From assembly GCF_013131805.1 (NCBI RefSeq), contig NZ_JABJRC010000001.1, positions 1,054,001-1,118,000 on the forward strand: DNA of 64,000 nucleotides, written 5' to 3'. Below the pieces are notes generated by a model. The model saw nothing but the letters and a program-made list of their open reading frames with translations, was not told where the DNA came from and searched no databases. This stretch comes from Kribbella sandramycini. Lineage in GTDB: Bacteria; Actinomycetota; Actinomycetes; Propionibacteriales; Kribbellaceae. A program made the translations under genes and the position numbers. Each line of letters starts with the position of its first letter. Positions within the stretch are counted from its first letter, which is position 1. This document shows, piece after piece, positions 25,577 to 34,539 of this stretch.

Positions 25577-27259
25577 TCAGTCGCGGGTGAGCTTGCGGTG
25601 GGTGACCCGGTGCGGGCGGGCCGCCTCCGGGCCGAGGCGCTCGATCTTGTTCGCCTCGTAGGAGGCGAAGTTGCCCTCGAACCAGAACCACTGCGCCGGA
25701 TCCTCATCCGTGCCCTCCCAGGCCAGGATGTGGGTGGCGACGCGGTCCAGGAACCAGCGGTCGTGGGAGACGACCACGGCGCAGCCGGGGAACTCGAGCA
25801 GCGCGTCCTCGAGGGACTGCAGGGTCTCGACATCCAGGTCGTTGGTCGGCTCGTCGAGGAGCAGCAGGTTACCGCCCATCTTCAGCGTGAGGGCCAGGTT
25901 CAGCCGGTTGCGCTCACCGCCGGACAGGACGCCGGTGGGCTTCTGCTGGTCCGGGCCCTTGAAACCGAACGACGCGACGTACGCGCGGCTCGGCATCTCG
26001 AAGTTCGCGACCTTGATGTAGTCGAGCTCGTCGGAGACCTGCTGCCAGACCGTCTTCTTCGGGTCCAGACCGCCGCGGGACTGGTCGACGTAGGAGATCT
26101 TGACCGTCTCGCCGAGTTTGAGGGTGCCGACGTCCGGCTGCTCCTCGCCGACGATCATCCGGAACAGCGTCGACTTGCCGACGCCGTTCGGGCCGACGAT
26201 ACCGACGATGCCGGCCCGCGGGAGGCTGAAGCTCAGGCCGTCGATCAGCGTGCGGCCGCCGAAGCCCTTCTCCAGTTTGCTGACCTCGAGGACCGTGCTG
26301 CCCAGGCGCGGACCGGCCGGGATGTTGATCTCGTCGATGTCGAGTTTCTTGGACCGCTCGGCCTCGGCCGCGAGCTCCTCGTAGCGGGCCAGGCGAGCCT
26401 TGCTCTTGGTCTGGCGGGCCTTCGCGTTCGACCGGACCCACTCGAGCTCGCGCTCCAGGATCTTCTGCCGCTTGGCGTCCTTCTGGCCCTCGACGACGAG
26501 CCGCTGCTGCTTGGTCTCGAGGTACTTGGAGTAGTTGCCCTCGTAGCCGTAGGTCTTGCCGCGGTCCATTTCCAGGATCCACTCGGCGACGTTGTCGAGG
26601 AAGTACCGGTCGTGGGTGATCGCCAGGACGGCGCCCGGGTACTTCTGCAGGTGCTGCTCGAGCCACAGCACGGACTCGGCGTCCAGGTGGTTGGTGGGCT
26701 CGTCGAGGAGCAGCAGGTCGGGCTGCTGGAGCAGCAGCTTGCAGAGCGCGACCCGGCGCCGCTCACCACCGGAGAGGTTGTCGACCAGGACATCGGCCGG
26801 CGGGCAGCGCAGCGCGTCCATCGCCTGCTCCAGCTGGGCGTCGACGTCCCACGCGTTGCGGTGGTCGAGCTCGGTCTGCAGGTCGCCCATCTCGGCGAGC
26901 AGGGTGTCGTAGTCCGCGTCCGGATCGGCCAGCTCGGCGGAGATCTCGTTGAAGCGGTCGAGTTTGGCCTTGGTGTCGCCGACCCCCTCCTCGACGTTCT
27001 CCAGCACGGTCTTGCCCTCGGTCAGCGGCGGCTCCTGGAGCAGGATCCCGACCGTCGAGTCGTCGGCCAGCCGCGCCTCGCCGTTCGAGGGCTGGTCGAG
27101 CCCCGCCATGATCTTGAACAGCGAGGACTTGCCGGTGCCGTTCGGCCCGACGACGCCGATCTTCGCGCCGGTCAGGAAGTTCAGCGTGACGTTGTCGAGC
27201 ACGACCTTGTCGCCGAACGCCTTCCGGACGTTGCGAAGGGTGTAGATGAATTCCGCCAT
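25577..27259 (-). CDS. ettA: Energy-dependent translational throttle protein EttA (ABC-F)
   Basis: The 560-residue cytosolic ABC-F ATPase has two nucleotide-binding domains: Walker A GPNGTGKSS with signature LSGGERRRVALCKLL and Walker B LLLDEPTNHLD, then GPNGVGKST, LSGGERNRLNLAL and LLLDEPTNDLD. The linker contains the family EttA arm (RAKARQTKSKARL-like NAKARQTKSKARLARYEEL). EttA binds the ribosomal E site and gates the first elongation step according to ADP/ATP. The start MAEFIYTLRNVRKAFGDK is standard. Length matches the family. Confidence 0.97.
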   Translation of the reverse strand: MAEFIYTLRNVRKAFGDKVVLDNVTLNFLTGAKIGVVGPNGTGKSSLFKIMAGLDQPSNGEARLADDSTVGILLQEPPLTEGKTVLENVEEGVGDTKAKLDRFNEISAELADPDADYDTLLAEMGDLQTELDHRNAWDVDAQLEQAMDALRCPPADVLVDNLSGGERRRVALCKLLLQQPDLLLLDEPTNHLDAESVLWLEQHLQKYPGAVLAITHDRYFLDNVAEWILEMDRGKTYGYEGNYSKYLETKQQRLVVEGQKDAKRQKILERELEWVRSNAKARQTKSKARLARYEELAAEAERSKKLDIDEINIPAGPRLGSTVLEVSKLEKGFGGRTLIDGLSFSLPRAGIVGIVGPNGVGKSTLFRMIVGEEQPDVGTLKLGETVKISYVDQSRGGLDPKKTVWQQVSDELDYIKVANFEMPSRAYVASFGFKGPDQQKPTGVLSGGERNRLNLALTLKMGGNLLLLDEPTNDLDVETLQSLEDALLEFPGCAVVVSHDRWFLDRVATHILAWEGTDEDPAQWFWFEGNFASYEANKIERLGPEAARPHRVTHRKLTRD

Positions 27260-27392
27260 ACCCAGAGCCTATGCGCTGACCGGGGTGCGGACCCAACCGG
27301 TTGTCCACAGGGCCGGAAACGGCGCGGAATCCGGGCGCCGATCGCGGCATGTTCTCCGCTGACGACATGCGATCGAGAGGACGGTGGTCGAG

Positions 27393-27932
27393 ATGAGCCT
27401 GGGTGACACCCATGTGACCGTGCAGGGCTGGGTCGGCAGCGCGCCGCAGTTCAAGGAGATCGGCGGCCGGACGCCGCGGACGACATTTCGGGTCGGCTCA
27501 ACGCCCAAACATTTCGACCGCGGGCTGAATGCGTGGGCCGACAGACCGACGACGTGGTTCGCCGTCGAGTGCTGGCGCGCCCTTGCGCAGAACACGTTCG
27601 AGTCCGTTCAGCTCGGTCAGCCGATCCTTGTGAGCGGCTGGCTGCGCACCCGCGAATGGACCGAGGAGGGCGGTGAGAAACGCTCCCGCGTCGTGCTCGA
27701 AGCCATCTCGATCGGCCACGACCTGTCCCGGGGCACCACGAGCTTCACCAAATCCAAACCTCGCGCGGAGCCGGCCTGGCGATCCCTCCCACCCGCCGGC
27801 GACGCTGCACCGCCCTCGACGGCCGCCGCCTCCTCCGAGCCCGCCGGCTCTCCGGGGCTCGTCGTCCCTTACCCGCCCGACGAGTTCACGACCGTCCCTC
27901 TCCCCCTCACTCCGACCACGGAGGCGGCATGA
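27393..27932 (+). CDS. Single-stranded DNA-binding protein-like (OB fold)
   Basis: The 179-residue protein has an SSB-type OB fold (MSLGDTHVTVQGWVGSAP, TTFRVGSTPKHFD, TTWFAVECWRALAQNTFESV, GQPILVSGWLRTREW) and a Pro/Ala/Ser-rich tail ending in PLTPTTEAA instead of the acidic DDDxPF tip of the main SSB. It is thus probably a paralogous SSB, not the replicative one. ATG at 27393 is preferred; GAGAGGA lies at the right distance, whereas GTG at 27384 is too close. Confidence 0.82.
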   Translation: MSLGDTHVTVQGWVGSAPQFKEIGGRTPRTTFRVGSTPKHFDRGLNAWADRPTTWFAVECWRALAQNTFESVQLGQPILVSGWLRTREWTEEGGEKRSRVVLEAISIGHDLSRGTTSFTKSKPRAEPAWRSLPPAGDAAPPSTAAASSEPAGSPGLVVPYPPDEFTTVPLPLTPTTEAA

Positions 27933-27980
27933 CTATCTCAGTCTTGACTTATATAAGCTCGGAGCGGCATTCTGAGCCGC

Positions 27981-28595
27981 ATGATCGACATTCTCGAGCA
28001 GCTCGACGCCGTCCAGCGCGAAGTCAGCCGGACGGGCGAGACCGTGCGGCTACAGATGACCCGCGCCTACCGGGCCACTCCGGAGGAGCTCTGGGACGCG
28101 CTGACCGACCCGGCCCGGCTGGCCCGCTGGTTCTGGCCGACGACGGGCGATTTCCAGGTCGGCGGCAGCTTCCAGCTGCAGGACATGGCGGGTGGCGACG
28201 TCCTGGAGTGCGAGCCGCCGAAACGCTTCAAGGTGACCTACGGCGGCCCGAACAGCCTGCTGGAGATCCGGCTGCAGCCCGGCCCGAGCACCTCGACCGA
28301 GCTCGAGCTGGAGCACATCGTGACCGACATCCCCGCGCCCGGCGCCGGCGGCGCGCTGTACGTCGGCCCCGGCTGGGACGGCGGCCTCCTCGGCCTCGCC
28401 CTCTACGTCGACGGCCTGTCCCCCGACCACGACCCGATCACCTTCGCCGACTCCCCCGCCATGCTCCAGTTCAACGAACAATCCGTCCGCCTCTGGCTGG
28501 AGGTCGTCCGCGCCTCCGGCACAACCTCCGAGCCCGACCTCCTGGAAGCCGCCCAAGTCTCCCTGGCCCAATTCGCCCCCGGCGCCACCCTCTAA
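27981..28595 (+). CDS. SRPBCC/AHSA1-domain protein
   Basis: The 204-residue protein has an AHSA1-like domain (LQMTRAYRATPEELWDALTDPARLARWFWPTTGDFQVGG) followed by a C-terminal part with DHDPITFADSPAMLQFNEQ. No regulator is adjacent; the upstream 48 bases are AT-rich and contain CTTATATAAG (27948-27957, perfect palindrome) and TTGACT (27944-27949), plus GCGGC/GCCGC arms next to the start. Ligand unknown. A strong terminator follows. Confidence 0.82.
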   Translation: MIDILEQLDAVQREVSRTGETVRLQMTRAYRATPEELWDALTDPARLARWFWPTTGDFQVGGSFQLQDMAGGDVLECEPPKRFKVTYGGPNSLLEIRLQPGPSTSTELELEHIVTDIPAPGAGGALYVGPGWDGGLLGLALYVDGLSPDHDPITFADSPAMLQFNEQSVRLWLEVVRASGTTSEPDLLEAAQVSLAQFAPGATL

Positions 28596-28701
28596 CCGAC
28601 CGCCTCAACTTCCCCGGCCACCACGGGCACCTCGGCGCCCCACGCGCCCGCCACGTCAACCCGCCCACAGCCGACTCCCGTCCCAGCTCGCCCACCGACG
28701 A

Positions 28702-28731
28702 CCACCGCCTCGGGGTAGCCCCGGGCGGTGG
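28702..28731. terminator. Terminator between SRPBCC and dynamin-like genes
   Basis: CCACCGCC-t-CGGGG pairs with CCCCGGGCGGTGG through 13 bp with one bulged T and a TAG loop. It stands in the 146-base convergent gap, ten bases from the dynamin-like stop, and could act in both directions. Confidence 0.7.
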
Positions 28732-28741
28732 GTGTCTCGGC

Positions 28742-30421
28742 TCAGCCGCGGGCTACGGCCAGGGTGTCGCGGCAGGTGCTGTAGGCCTCGAGCTCGGCGC
28801 GGGCCGGCGCCACAACGTGGCTGTCGGCAACCTTCTCGAGCTCGCTGCGCAATGCGGTCTCGGCCAGCCGGGCCCGACGTGCCGCGCCACTCGTCGCGAA
28901 CAGCCGACACAGCACCGCAAGCCCGACACCGAGCGCCACGCCACCAACCAGCATGATCCACGTGTAAGCGATCCCACCCGCCCCCGGCAGCGGCACCTCA
29001 CCCGCATCGGCGATCCGCGCCACCAGCGCGGCGAGCAGCCACGCGGCACCGCCCACCGCCACCAGGAACAGCAACCACTGCGCAAACTTGGCCGCACCCC
29101 ACCAGCCCGGGCTGGCCGAGGTGCCGAGGTCCGCCCGGGAGACGGCGTGGTCGAGCTCGTCGCCCAGCTTCTCCTCCCGGCGGCGGATCGCCGTCCGGAC
29201 GGAGTCGGCCCACGGGCGCGACAGACCGGCCGCGGCCCGCTCGGTGATCGTGCGCACCGCGCTGTCCATCCGGGCCCGCTGCACAGGAGTTGCCGCCGGC
29301 AACGAAGTACGAGCCTGCGCGACCTCCGTCGACGCGGACTTGCGCAGCGCCTTGCCTTCCTGACGCGAGACCTCGTCCAGCTGCAGACCCCGCAACGGGT
29401 CAGGGCGGAAGCGGCCCATCCACTTCGTCAGCGGCCAGCCGGTGGCCGCCTGCGCCCGCTGCAGGTAAGAACGACGGACGGCGTCGACGACCACCGGCAG
29501 ACCGCTGGCGTCGGCCAGCGCGTCCACCAGCTCGGTGACGTCGCTCTCGGCGATCTCCGGCGTCTTCGCCGTACCGCACTGGCTGGCCATCCGGTCGGCG
29601 ACGCGGTCGACGTCGGCCGCGAGCCGCTCCTTGGCCGAACGCTTGTTGCTGACGCGCTTCACCAGCAGCGCGCGGATCTCGTCGAGCCCGTCACCGCTGA
29701 CGGCGGAGGTCGCGACGATGGTCGGCGCCTTGACGCCGTCCGCCTTCAGCAGCCGGTCGAGATCGTTCAGGCAGCTCTTGCGCTGGTCCGGCGTGAGCTT
29801 GTCGACGTGGTTCAGCGCGAAGACCATCACGCCGGAGTGCGAGGCGTAGGGCTTGATGTAGCGGTCGTGCAGCGCGGCGTCGGCGTACTTCTGCGGGTCG
29901 ACGACCCAGACGAGCATGTCGACCAGCTCGACCAGCCGGTCGACGATCAGCCGGTGCTCGACCTCGATCGAGTCGTGGTCGGGCAGGTCGAGCAGGATCA
30001 GGCCGTCCAGATCCTCGGACTGGGCGTCCTCGAGCGAGCTGCGGTGCTGCACCTGGTGCCGGCGCGGGATGCCGAGCCAGTTCAGCACCTCGCCGGCGGG
30101 CTCCTCGCCCCAGACGCAGGCCAGCGGCATCGAGCTGGTCGGGCGGCGGGTTCCGATCGCGGCCAGGTCCAGGCCTGTCATCGAGTTGAACAGCGATGAC
30201 TTCCCCGAACCAGTGGCCCCGGCCAGCGCGACCACGGTCAGCTCGCCGGACATCCGCAGCCGCTGACCGGCGCGGTCCACGATCTGCGTGGCCTCGGTCA
30301 GGACAACCGGATCCAGGCGGCCCTGGCCGGCTGTCGCGGCCTGCTCCAGGGCGTCGATCTTCTTCAGGACGTCGGTCGCGCCACGCACCGGGCTGTCGAC
30401 CGTATCCGTCATTTCCGTCAC
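28742..30421 (-). CDS. Dynamin-like GTPase with two membrane helices (YfjP/DynB type)
   Basis: The 559-residue protein has a GTPase domain with G1 GATGSGKSS (residues 68-76), G3 DLPDHDS, G4 NHVD and G5-like TSA, a long helical middle, and near the C-terminus two hydrophobic helices (FAQWLLFLVAVGGAAWLLAAL and YTWIMLVGGVALGVGLAVL). It should hydrolyse GTP at the membrane. The start GTG overlaps the stop of the larger GTPase gene (GTGA). Paired dynamin-like genes of this type in Streptomyces (DynA/DynB) support sporulation septation; equivalence here is inferred from arrangement and layout. Confidence 0.85.
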   Translation of the reverse strand: MTEMTDTVDSPVRGATDVLKKIDALEQAATAGQGRLDPVVLTEATQIVDRAGQRLRMSGELTVVALAGATGSGKSSLFNSMTGLDLAAIGTRRPTSSMPLACVWGEEPAGEVLNWLGIPRRHQVQHRSSLEDAQSEDLDGLILLDLPDHDSIEVEHRLIVDRLVELVDMLVWVVDPQKYADAALHDRYIKPYASHSGVMVFALNHVDKLTPDQRKSCLNDLDRLLKADGVKAPTIVATSAVSGDGLDEIRALLVKRVSNKRSAKERLAADVDRVADRMASQCGTAKTPEIAESDVTELVDALADASGLPVVVDAVRRSYLQRAQAATGWPLTKWMGRFRPDPLRGLQLDEVSRQEGKALRKSASTEVAQARTSLPAATPVQRARMDSAVRTITERAAAGLSRPWADSVRTAIRRREEKLGDELDHAVSRADLGTSASPGWWGAAKFAQWLLFLVAVGGAAWLLAALVARIADAGEVPLPGAGGIAYTWIMLVGGVALGVGLAVLCRLFATSGAARRARLAETALRSELEKVADSHVVAPARAELEAYSTCRDTLAVARG

Positions 30422-33400
30422 GTGCAGTCCTCCACCGCGCGGGCGGCCTCGGTCAATTGCCTGGCCGCCTCGGCGTCGACCGGATGCTGGTCGAGGACAG
30501 TCAGATAGCGGGCGAATTCGGCATCCATCAAGGCATGAACCCTACCGTCAAGATCCTCGCGCGCCTTCGTCACGAGGGTCTGAACCGCGTCGTCGCCGTA
30601 CACGGCGGTCAGCAGCTTCTGCCCGACGACCGCGCTACCGACCCCGGCGCTCAGCTCGGCGCCGGTCGGGATGCCCGCGTTCTCCGCGAACAGCACGACC
30701 ATCACCGACAGCGCGAGACCGTTCACCCCGGCCTCCAGGATGCGGGCGGCCAGGCGCTTCTCGGTGCCCACCTTGCGGACCAGCTCGAGCACGTTGCCCT
30801 GCCACTCGCGGACAGTCTGCTCCGCCGCCGCCGGGAAGCCCTCGGTCATCGTGCCCAGCGTGCCATCGGCCACCGCGAGCAACTGCCGCCCGGCCGGCGA
30901 CGCCTGCCAGATCTTCTCGGCGCGCTCGGCGGTCACCTCGGCCTGCTCGATCAGCAGCGACGACAGGCCCGACTCGATCGCGTCATTCAGGTCCCGGGTC
31001 GTCGCCGCCGGTTTCGCCGCCAGCGAGGTCTTCACCTTGTCGCGCAGCTTGCCGGCGTTGCCCTGCAGCCCCTTCAGCAGCTCGCCCGTCCCGACGAACT
31101 CCTGCCACCGGGCGAGCACCTCGCCGCGCAGCAGCGTCGCGTCCTGCGTCGCCGTCGCAATGTCCTTGAACGCCTGGTCGTAGGCGCCCTCGACACTGGA
31201 GCGCAGCTCGGCCGCGGTGTCACCCTGCGCCCGCACCGCCGCCGCGAACGGCGGCGTCGTCTTCACCATCGCGGTCACCGCGCCGTGCAAGGTCCGCCGG
31301 ACGACCGCGGCCCGGGCCTCGGCGTCCGCGGCCAGGTCGACCAGCCAGTCCCGGATCGAGACCACGGTCTCGGCCGGCAGCATGCCGTTGCCGTCGACAA
31401 CCGTCTCCTTGATCGAGAACAGCGGCGAGTCGCCGAGCCCGCGCTCGAGCAGCATCTGCGCCAGGTGCCCGGTGATGTCGTCGATCGTCTCCGCCGGCGC
31501 CCGGTCCAGCACCACGGCCACCGCCGTACTGCGATCCGACGCGCTCTGCAGGAACTCCCACGGCACCGCATCCGAGTACCGCGCGGCCGTCGTCACGAAC
31601 AACCACAGATCCGCCGCCGCCAGCAGCTGCGTCGCCAGATCCCGGTTCGCCTCGACGACCGAGTCGATATCCGGCGCGTCCAGCACAGCCAGCCCGCGCG
31701 GCACGGTGTCCGAAGCCACCAACCGCAGCTGCCCCGGGTCCTCCATCCCACCCGGGCTGCCCTCGGTCGTCCGCGCCATCCCCGGCAACACCCGGTCACC
31801 CACGAACCAGTCCGCATCCGCCGGGTGATGAATCAGCACCGGCGACCGCGTAGTAGGCCGCAACACCCCCGGCTCACTGACAACCTTCCCGATCACGCTG
31901 TTGACCAGCGTCGACTTCCCAGCCCCCGTAGACCCGCCGACCACCGCCAGAATCGGCGCCTCCAACTGCACCAACCGCGGCAAAATGTAGTCGTCCAGCT
32001 GATCCAGCATGCTCTTCTGCTGCTGCCGAGCCTCATCAGCCCCCACCACATCAAGCGGCAACCGACTCCCCGCCAGCGCCCCCCGCAACTTCATCAAAGC
32101 CGTAATCAGAGCCATAGCAGCCTGCTCAGCCGCCAACCGCTCAGCCAAAGCTTCCCCACTAAGCTCCGCCTCAGCCTCGCCCTCAGCGCCCTCCCCCTCA
32201 GCGCCGTCCCTCACATCCCCCTCGCCAGCCTCAGCCCCGGCCTCACCAGCCGCACCCGAGCCCTCCGCCGCCTCCGCGTCAGCCACCTCGGAGCCGCTCC
32301 CCACGACCTCCACATCAGCCGACTCGGCACCATCCGCAGCTTCCGCGTCGGTGCGCTCAACGCCACTCTCCGCAGCCTCAGCCTCAGCTGAACCAGCACC
32401 ACCCTCGGCAGCGCCCGCAACCTCCGCGTCACCCGACTCGGCTGCTCCCTCAACTACCGCCGAACCACCGTCAGCCCCCTCAGCCGCACCCGAGCCACCC
32501 ACCACAACATCCACATCAGCCGACTCAGCACCCGCTACAACCTCCGCGGGCTCCACGTCCGCGCGCTCAGCACTGTCGGCAGCGCCGACGTCACTCGACT
32601 CGACACCGCTCTCGGCTGCTTCGCCCGCACCTACCGCGGAACCGCCATCAGCAACCTCGCCCGCACCCGAGCCACCCGCCGCATCCCCGTCAGCCGCCTC
32701 AGCGCCTACCGCAACCTCCGCGGGCTCCGCTTCCACGCCCTCAACGCCACTCTCCACAGCGTCAGCCTCAGCTGAACCAGCACTACCCTCGGCAACGCCC
32801 GCAACCACCGCGTCACCGCCCTTGGCTGCTTCACCCTCAACTACCGCGGGACCGCCATCAGTAACCTCAGCCGCACCCGCGCCACCCGCCGCAACATCCA
32901 CGTCAGCCGACTCAGCAGCCTCCGAGGTTTCCGCGTCCGCGCGCTCAGCGCCGCCCTCGGCACCGTCGACCTCAACTGAACCAGCACCACCCTCGGCAAC
33001 GCCAGCAACCACCGCGTCACCCGGCTTGGCACCGCCCTTGGCTGCTTCTCCCTCTACTACCGCGGGAGCGCGGTCGGCAGCCTCAGCCGCACCAGAGCCG
33101 CCAGCTTCAGCGTCTACTTCAGCCGGCTCGGCAGTCTCCGCGGCTTCCGCCTCAGCCAGCTCAGGCGACTCTCCCTCGGCTACCTCGGCGTCGGCGGTGT
33201 CGGCCTCGGCTGTGACAGCGTCAGCGGCGTCGGCCTCGGCTGTGACGACGTCGGCTGTGACGGTGTCAGCGGTGTCGGTGTCAGCGGTGTCGGTGTCGGC
33301 GTCGGCGTCGGCCGCGTCTGGGCTAGCCGTCGGGGTGTCCGCTGCGTCTGGGGCAGGTTGTTTCGCGGTGCTGCCGGCGACCTCGGGTGTGCTCCCGTCG

Positions 33401-34449
33401 GCCGGCATGGCGACGGCTTCGGGGGCCTTGGCGGCGGATGCTTCGTGCGTCGAGTCGGCAGCTGTGCTCTGGTCGTCGGGTTTGTTCTCGACGGGCTCTT
33501 GGAGGGCGTCTGGGGACTCCATGACGGCGGAGTACTCGACGGCGGCCAGCTCTTCGGCGTAGGCGGCGGCTTCGTCGGCGGCGGAGAGCGTCGATCCGGC
33601 GCCCGACTTGGGCAGGCCGACGATGATGTTGCCGTATTCGAGCGGGAACCCGTCCGGCGACTCGTCCGGCTCGTACACGACCCCGACCGTCGGCCGCGGG
33701 CGCTCGGGCTCGGCCTCCTGAGCCGCTGGTACGTCGCCCTCAGCTGCCCGGATGTCAGCTGCATCGTCGAGCTCAACGTCTTCCGCGGTGTCCTGAGCGG
33801 GGTCGGCATCGGCCTCACCCGCGTCAGCGCCGTCCGCGGCACTTGAGCCGGCCGCGTCAGCGCTAGGCCCGCCAGGGGCAGCCTCGGCCTTGACGTCGGC
33901 CGATCCTGGAGCGCCGGTCTTACCCGACTCGTCAGTTGCAGCCAGAGCGTCAGTCTCTTCCGGGCCTGCAGTTGCGCCCTCGCCGTTCACGCCCTCGGGG
34001 GTGGCCTCCGGGGAGTCGGCTGCAGCGGTCGGGTCCGTGGCTGTCGGGGTGGCTTTGTCGGCGGCTGCGCTCTCGGTGGTGTCCTCCGCGGCCTCGGTGC
34101 TGGTCGGCGCGTCGGCGGCAGTTTCAGTCGCGGTGGCCGGGGCCTGGGCGGCGTCGGCGGGCTTGCTGGTGTCTGCGGCGTCCGCGGCCTTGGCGTCGGG
34201 CTCGCCGGCAGCCGGGCTCGGTGTGCCCGGGCTCGGGGCAGCCGGGCTCGGCGTGGTGGGGTTGTCCGCGGGTGCGGAGGCGGCCGGGTCGGGGGTGGGG
34301 TTCTTGCGCTTGCGGCGGCGCCAGAAGCCCTTGCCCTTGGCATCGGCGTCGGATCGCGCGATCAGGTTCGCCAGCTCCTGGGCAGACTGGTCCCGGCCCG
34401 GAACCCGTGGCTCCGGACCTTCACCAGCTGCTGACCTGATGTCAGCCAC
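30418..34449 (-). CDS. Giant dynamin-like GTPase with long repetitive acidic N-terminus
   Basis: The 1343-residue protein has two parts. Residues 1 to about 765 are low-complexity, rich in Ala, Glu, Gly, Asp, Pro and Thr, starting with a basic patch (FWRRRKRKN at about 42-50), then Pro/Ala-rich, TADxxTA-type short repeats (about 385-450) and four or more imperfect repeats of about 68-70 residues (about 475-740). Residues about 765-1343 are a dynamin-like GTPase with G1 GGSTGAGKST (about 835), GLAVLDAPDIDS as the G3 region, and a weak hydrophobic segment near the C-terminus. Only the C-terminal part resembles known proteins. It starts at GTG and is coupled to the second GTPase. Confidence 0.85.
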   Translation of the reverse strand: MADIRSAAGEGPEPRVPGRDQSAQELANLIARSDADAKGKGFWRRRKRKNPTPDPAASAPADNPTTPSPAAPSPGTPSPAAGEPDAKAADAADTSKPADAAQAPATATETAADAPTSTEAAEDTTESAAADKATPTATDPTAAADSPEATPEGVNGEGATAGPEETDALAATDESGKTGAPGSADVKAEAAPGGPSADAAGSSAADGADAGEADADPAQDTAEDVELDDAADIRAAEGDVPAAQEAEPERPRPTVGVVYEPDESPDGFPLEYGNIIVGLPKSGAGSTLSAADEAAAYAEELAAVEYSAVMESPDALQEPVENKPDDQSTAADSTHEASAAKAPEAVAMPADGSTPEVAGSTAKQPAPDAADTPTASPDAADADADTDTADTDTADTVTADVVTAEADAADAVTAEADTADAEVAEGESPELAEAEAAETAEPAEVDAEAGGSGAAEAADRAPAVVEGEAAKGGAKPGDAVVAGVAEGGAGSVEVDGAEGGAERADAETSEAAESADVDVAAGGAGAAEVTDGGPAVVEGEAAKGGDAVVAGVAEGSAGSAEADAVESGVEGVEAEPAEVAVGAEAADGDAAGGSGAGEVADGGSAVGAGEAAESGVESSDVGAADSAERADVEPAEVVAGAESADVDVVVGGSGAAEGADGGSAVVEGAAESGDAEVAGAAEGGAGSAEAEAAESGVERTDAEAADGAESADVEVVGSGSEVADAEAAEGSGAAGEAGAEAGEGDVRDGAEGEGAEGEAEAELSGEALAERLAAEQAAMALITALMKLRGALAGSRLPLDVVGADEARQQQKSMLDQLDDYILPRLVQLEAPILAVVGGSTGAGKSTLVNSVIGKVVSEPGVLRPTTRSPVLIHHPADADWFVGDRVLPGMARTTEGSPGGMEDPGQLRLVASDTVPRGLAVLDAPDIDSVVEANRDLATQLLAAADLWLFVTTAARYSDAVPWEFLQSASDRSTAVAVVLDRAPAETIDDITGHLAQMLLERGLGDSPLFSIKETVVDGNGMLPAETVVSIRDWLVDLAADAEARAAVVRRTLHGAVTAMVKTTPPFAAAVRAQGDTAAELRSSVEGAYDQAFKDIATATQDATLLRGEVLARWQEFVGTGELLKGLQGNAGKLRDKVKTSLAAKPAATTRDLNDAIESGLSSLLIEQAEVTAERAEKIWQASPAGRQLLAVADGTLGTMTEGFPAAAEQTVREWQGNVLELVRKVGTEKRLAARILEAGVNGLALSVMVVLFAENAGIPTGAELSAGVGSAVVGQKLLTAVYGDDAVQTLVTKAREDLDGRVHALMDAEFARYLTVLDQHPVDAEAARQLTEAARAVEDCT
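32230..33030. repeat. Imperfect ~205-210 bp tandem repeats inside the GTPase gene
   Basis: At least four imperfect in-frame copies encode units that begin GDAVVAGVAEGGAGS or variants and contain AESADVDV, GGSGAAE and GGxAVVEGEAA. Copies differ by substitutions and small indels (units of about 58-70 residues). The DNA is nearly all Ser/Ala codons when read on the plus strand, which creates a long spurious open frame there. Slippage or recombination here would change protein length in frame. Confidence 0.75.
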
Positions 34450-34539
34450 GGCGTCCGCCCACGAGCACAGAGTGCCCGGTCGGACAGCACAGAAGCAAAG
34501 TCATCGTCATCCCCGTTTGGCGGCGTGGACGGGCGGCGG

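Noticed and set aside
25520..27406. 628-codon plus-strand frame opposite ettA
   Set aside because: ettA on the minus strand has both ABC cassettes intact; the opposite frame is composition-driven.
27929..30199. 756-codon plus-strand frame over the SRPBCC gene and opposite a GTPase gene
   Set aside because: Arg/Gly/Pro-rich shadow; no motif and it overlaps two genes with good family matches.
30196..33562. Very long plus-strand frames opposite the dynamin-like genes, including an Ala/Ser/Pro-rich one
   Set aside because: They mirror the low-complexity coding repeats of the minus strand; the GTPase motifs show the true strand.
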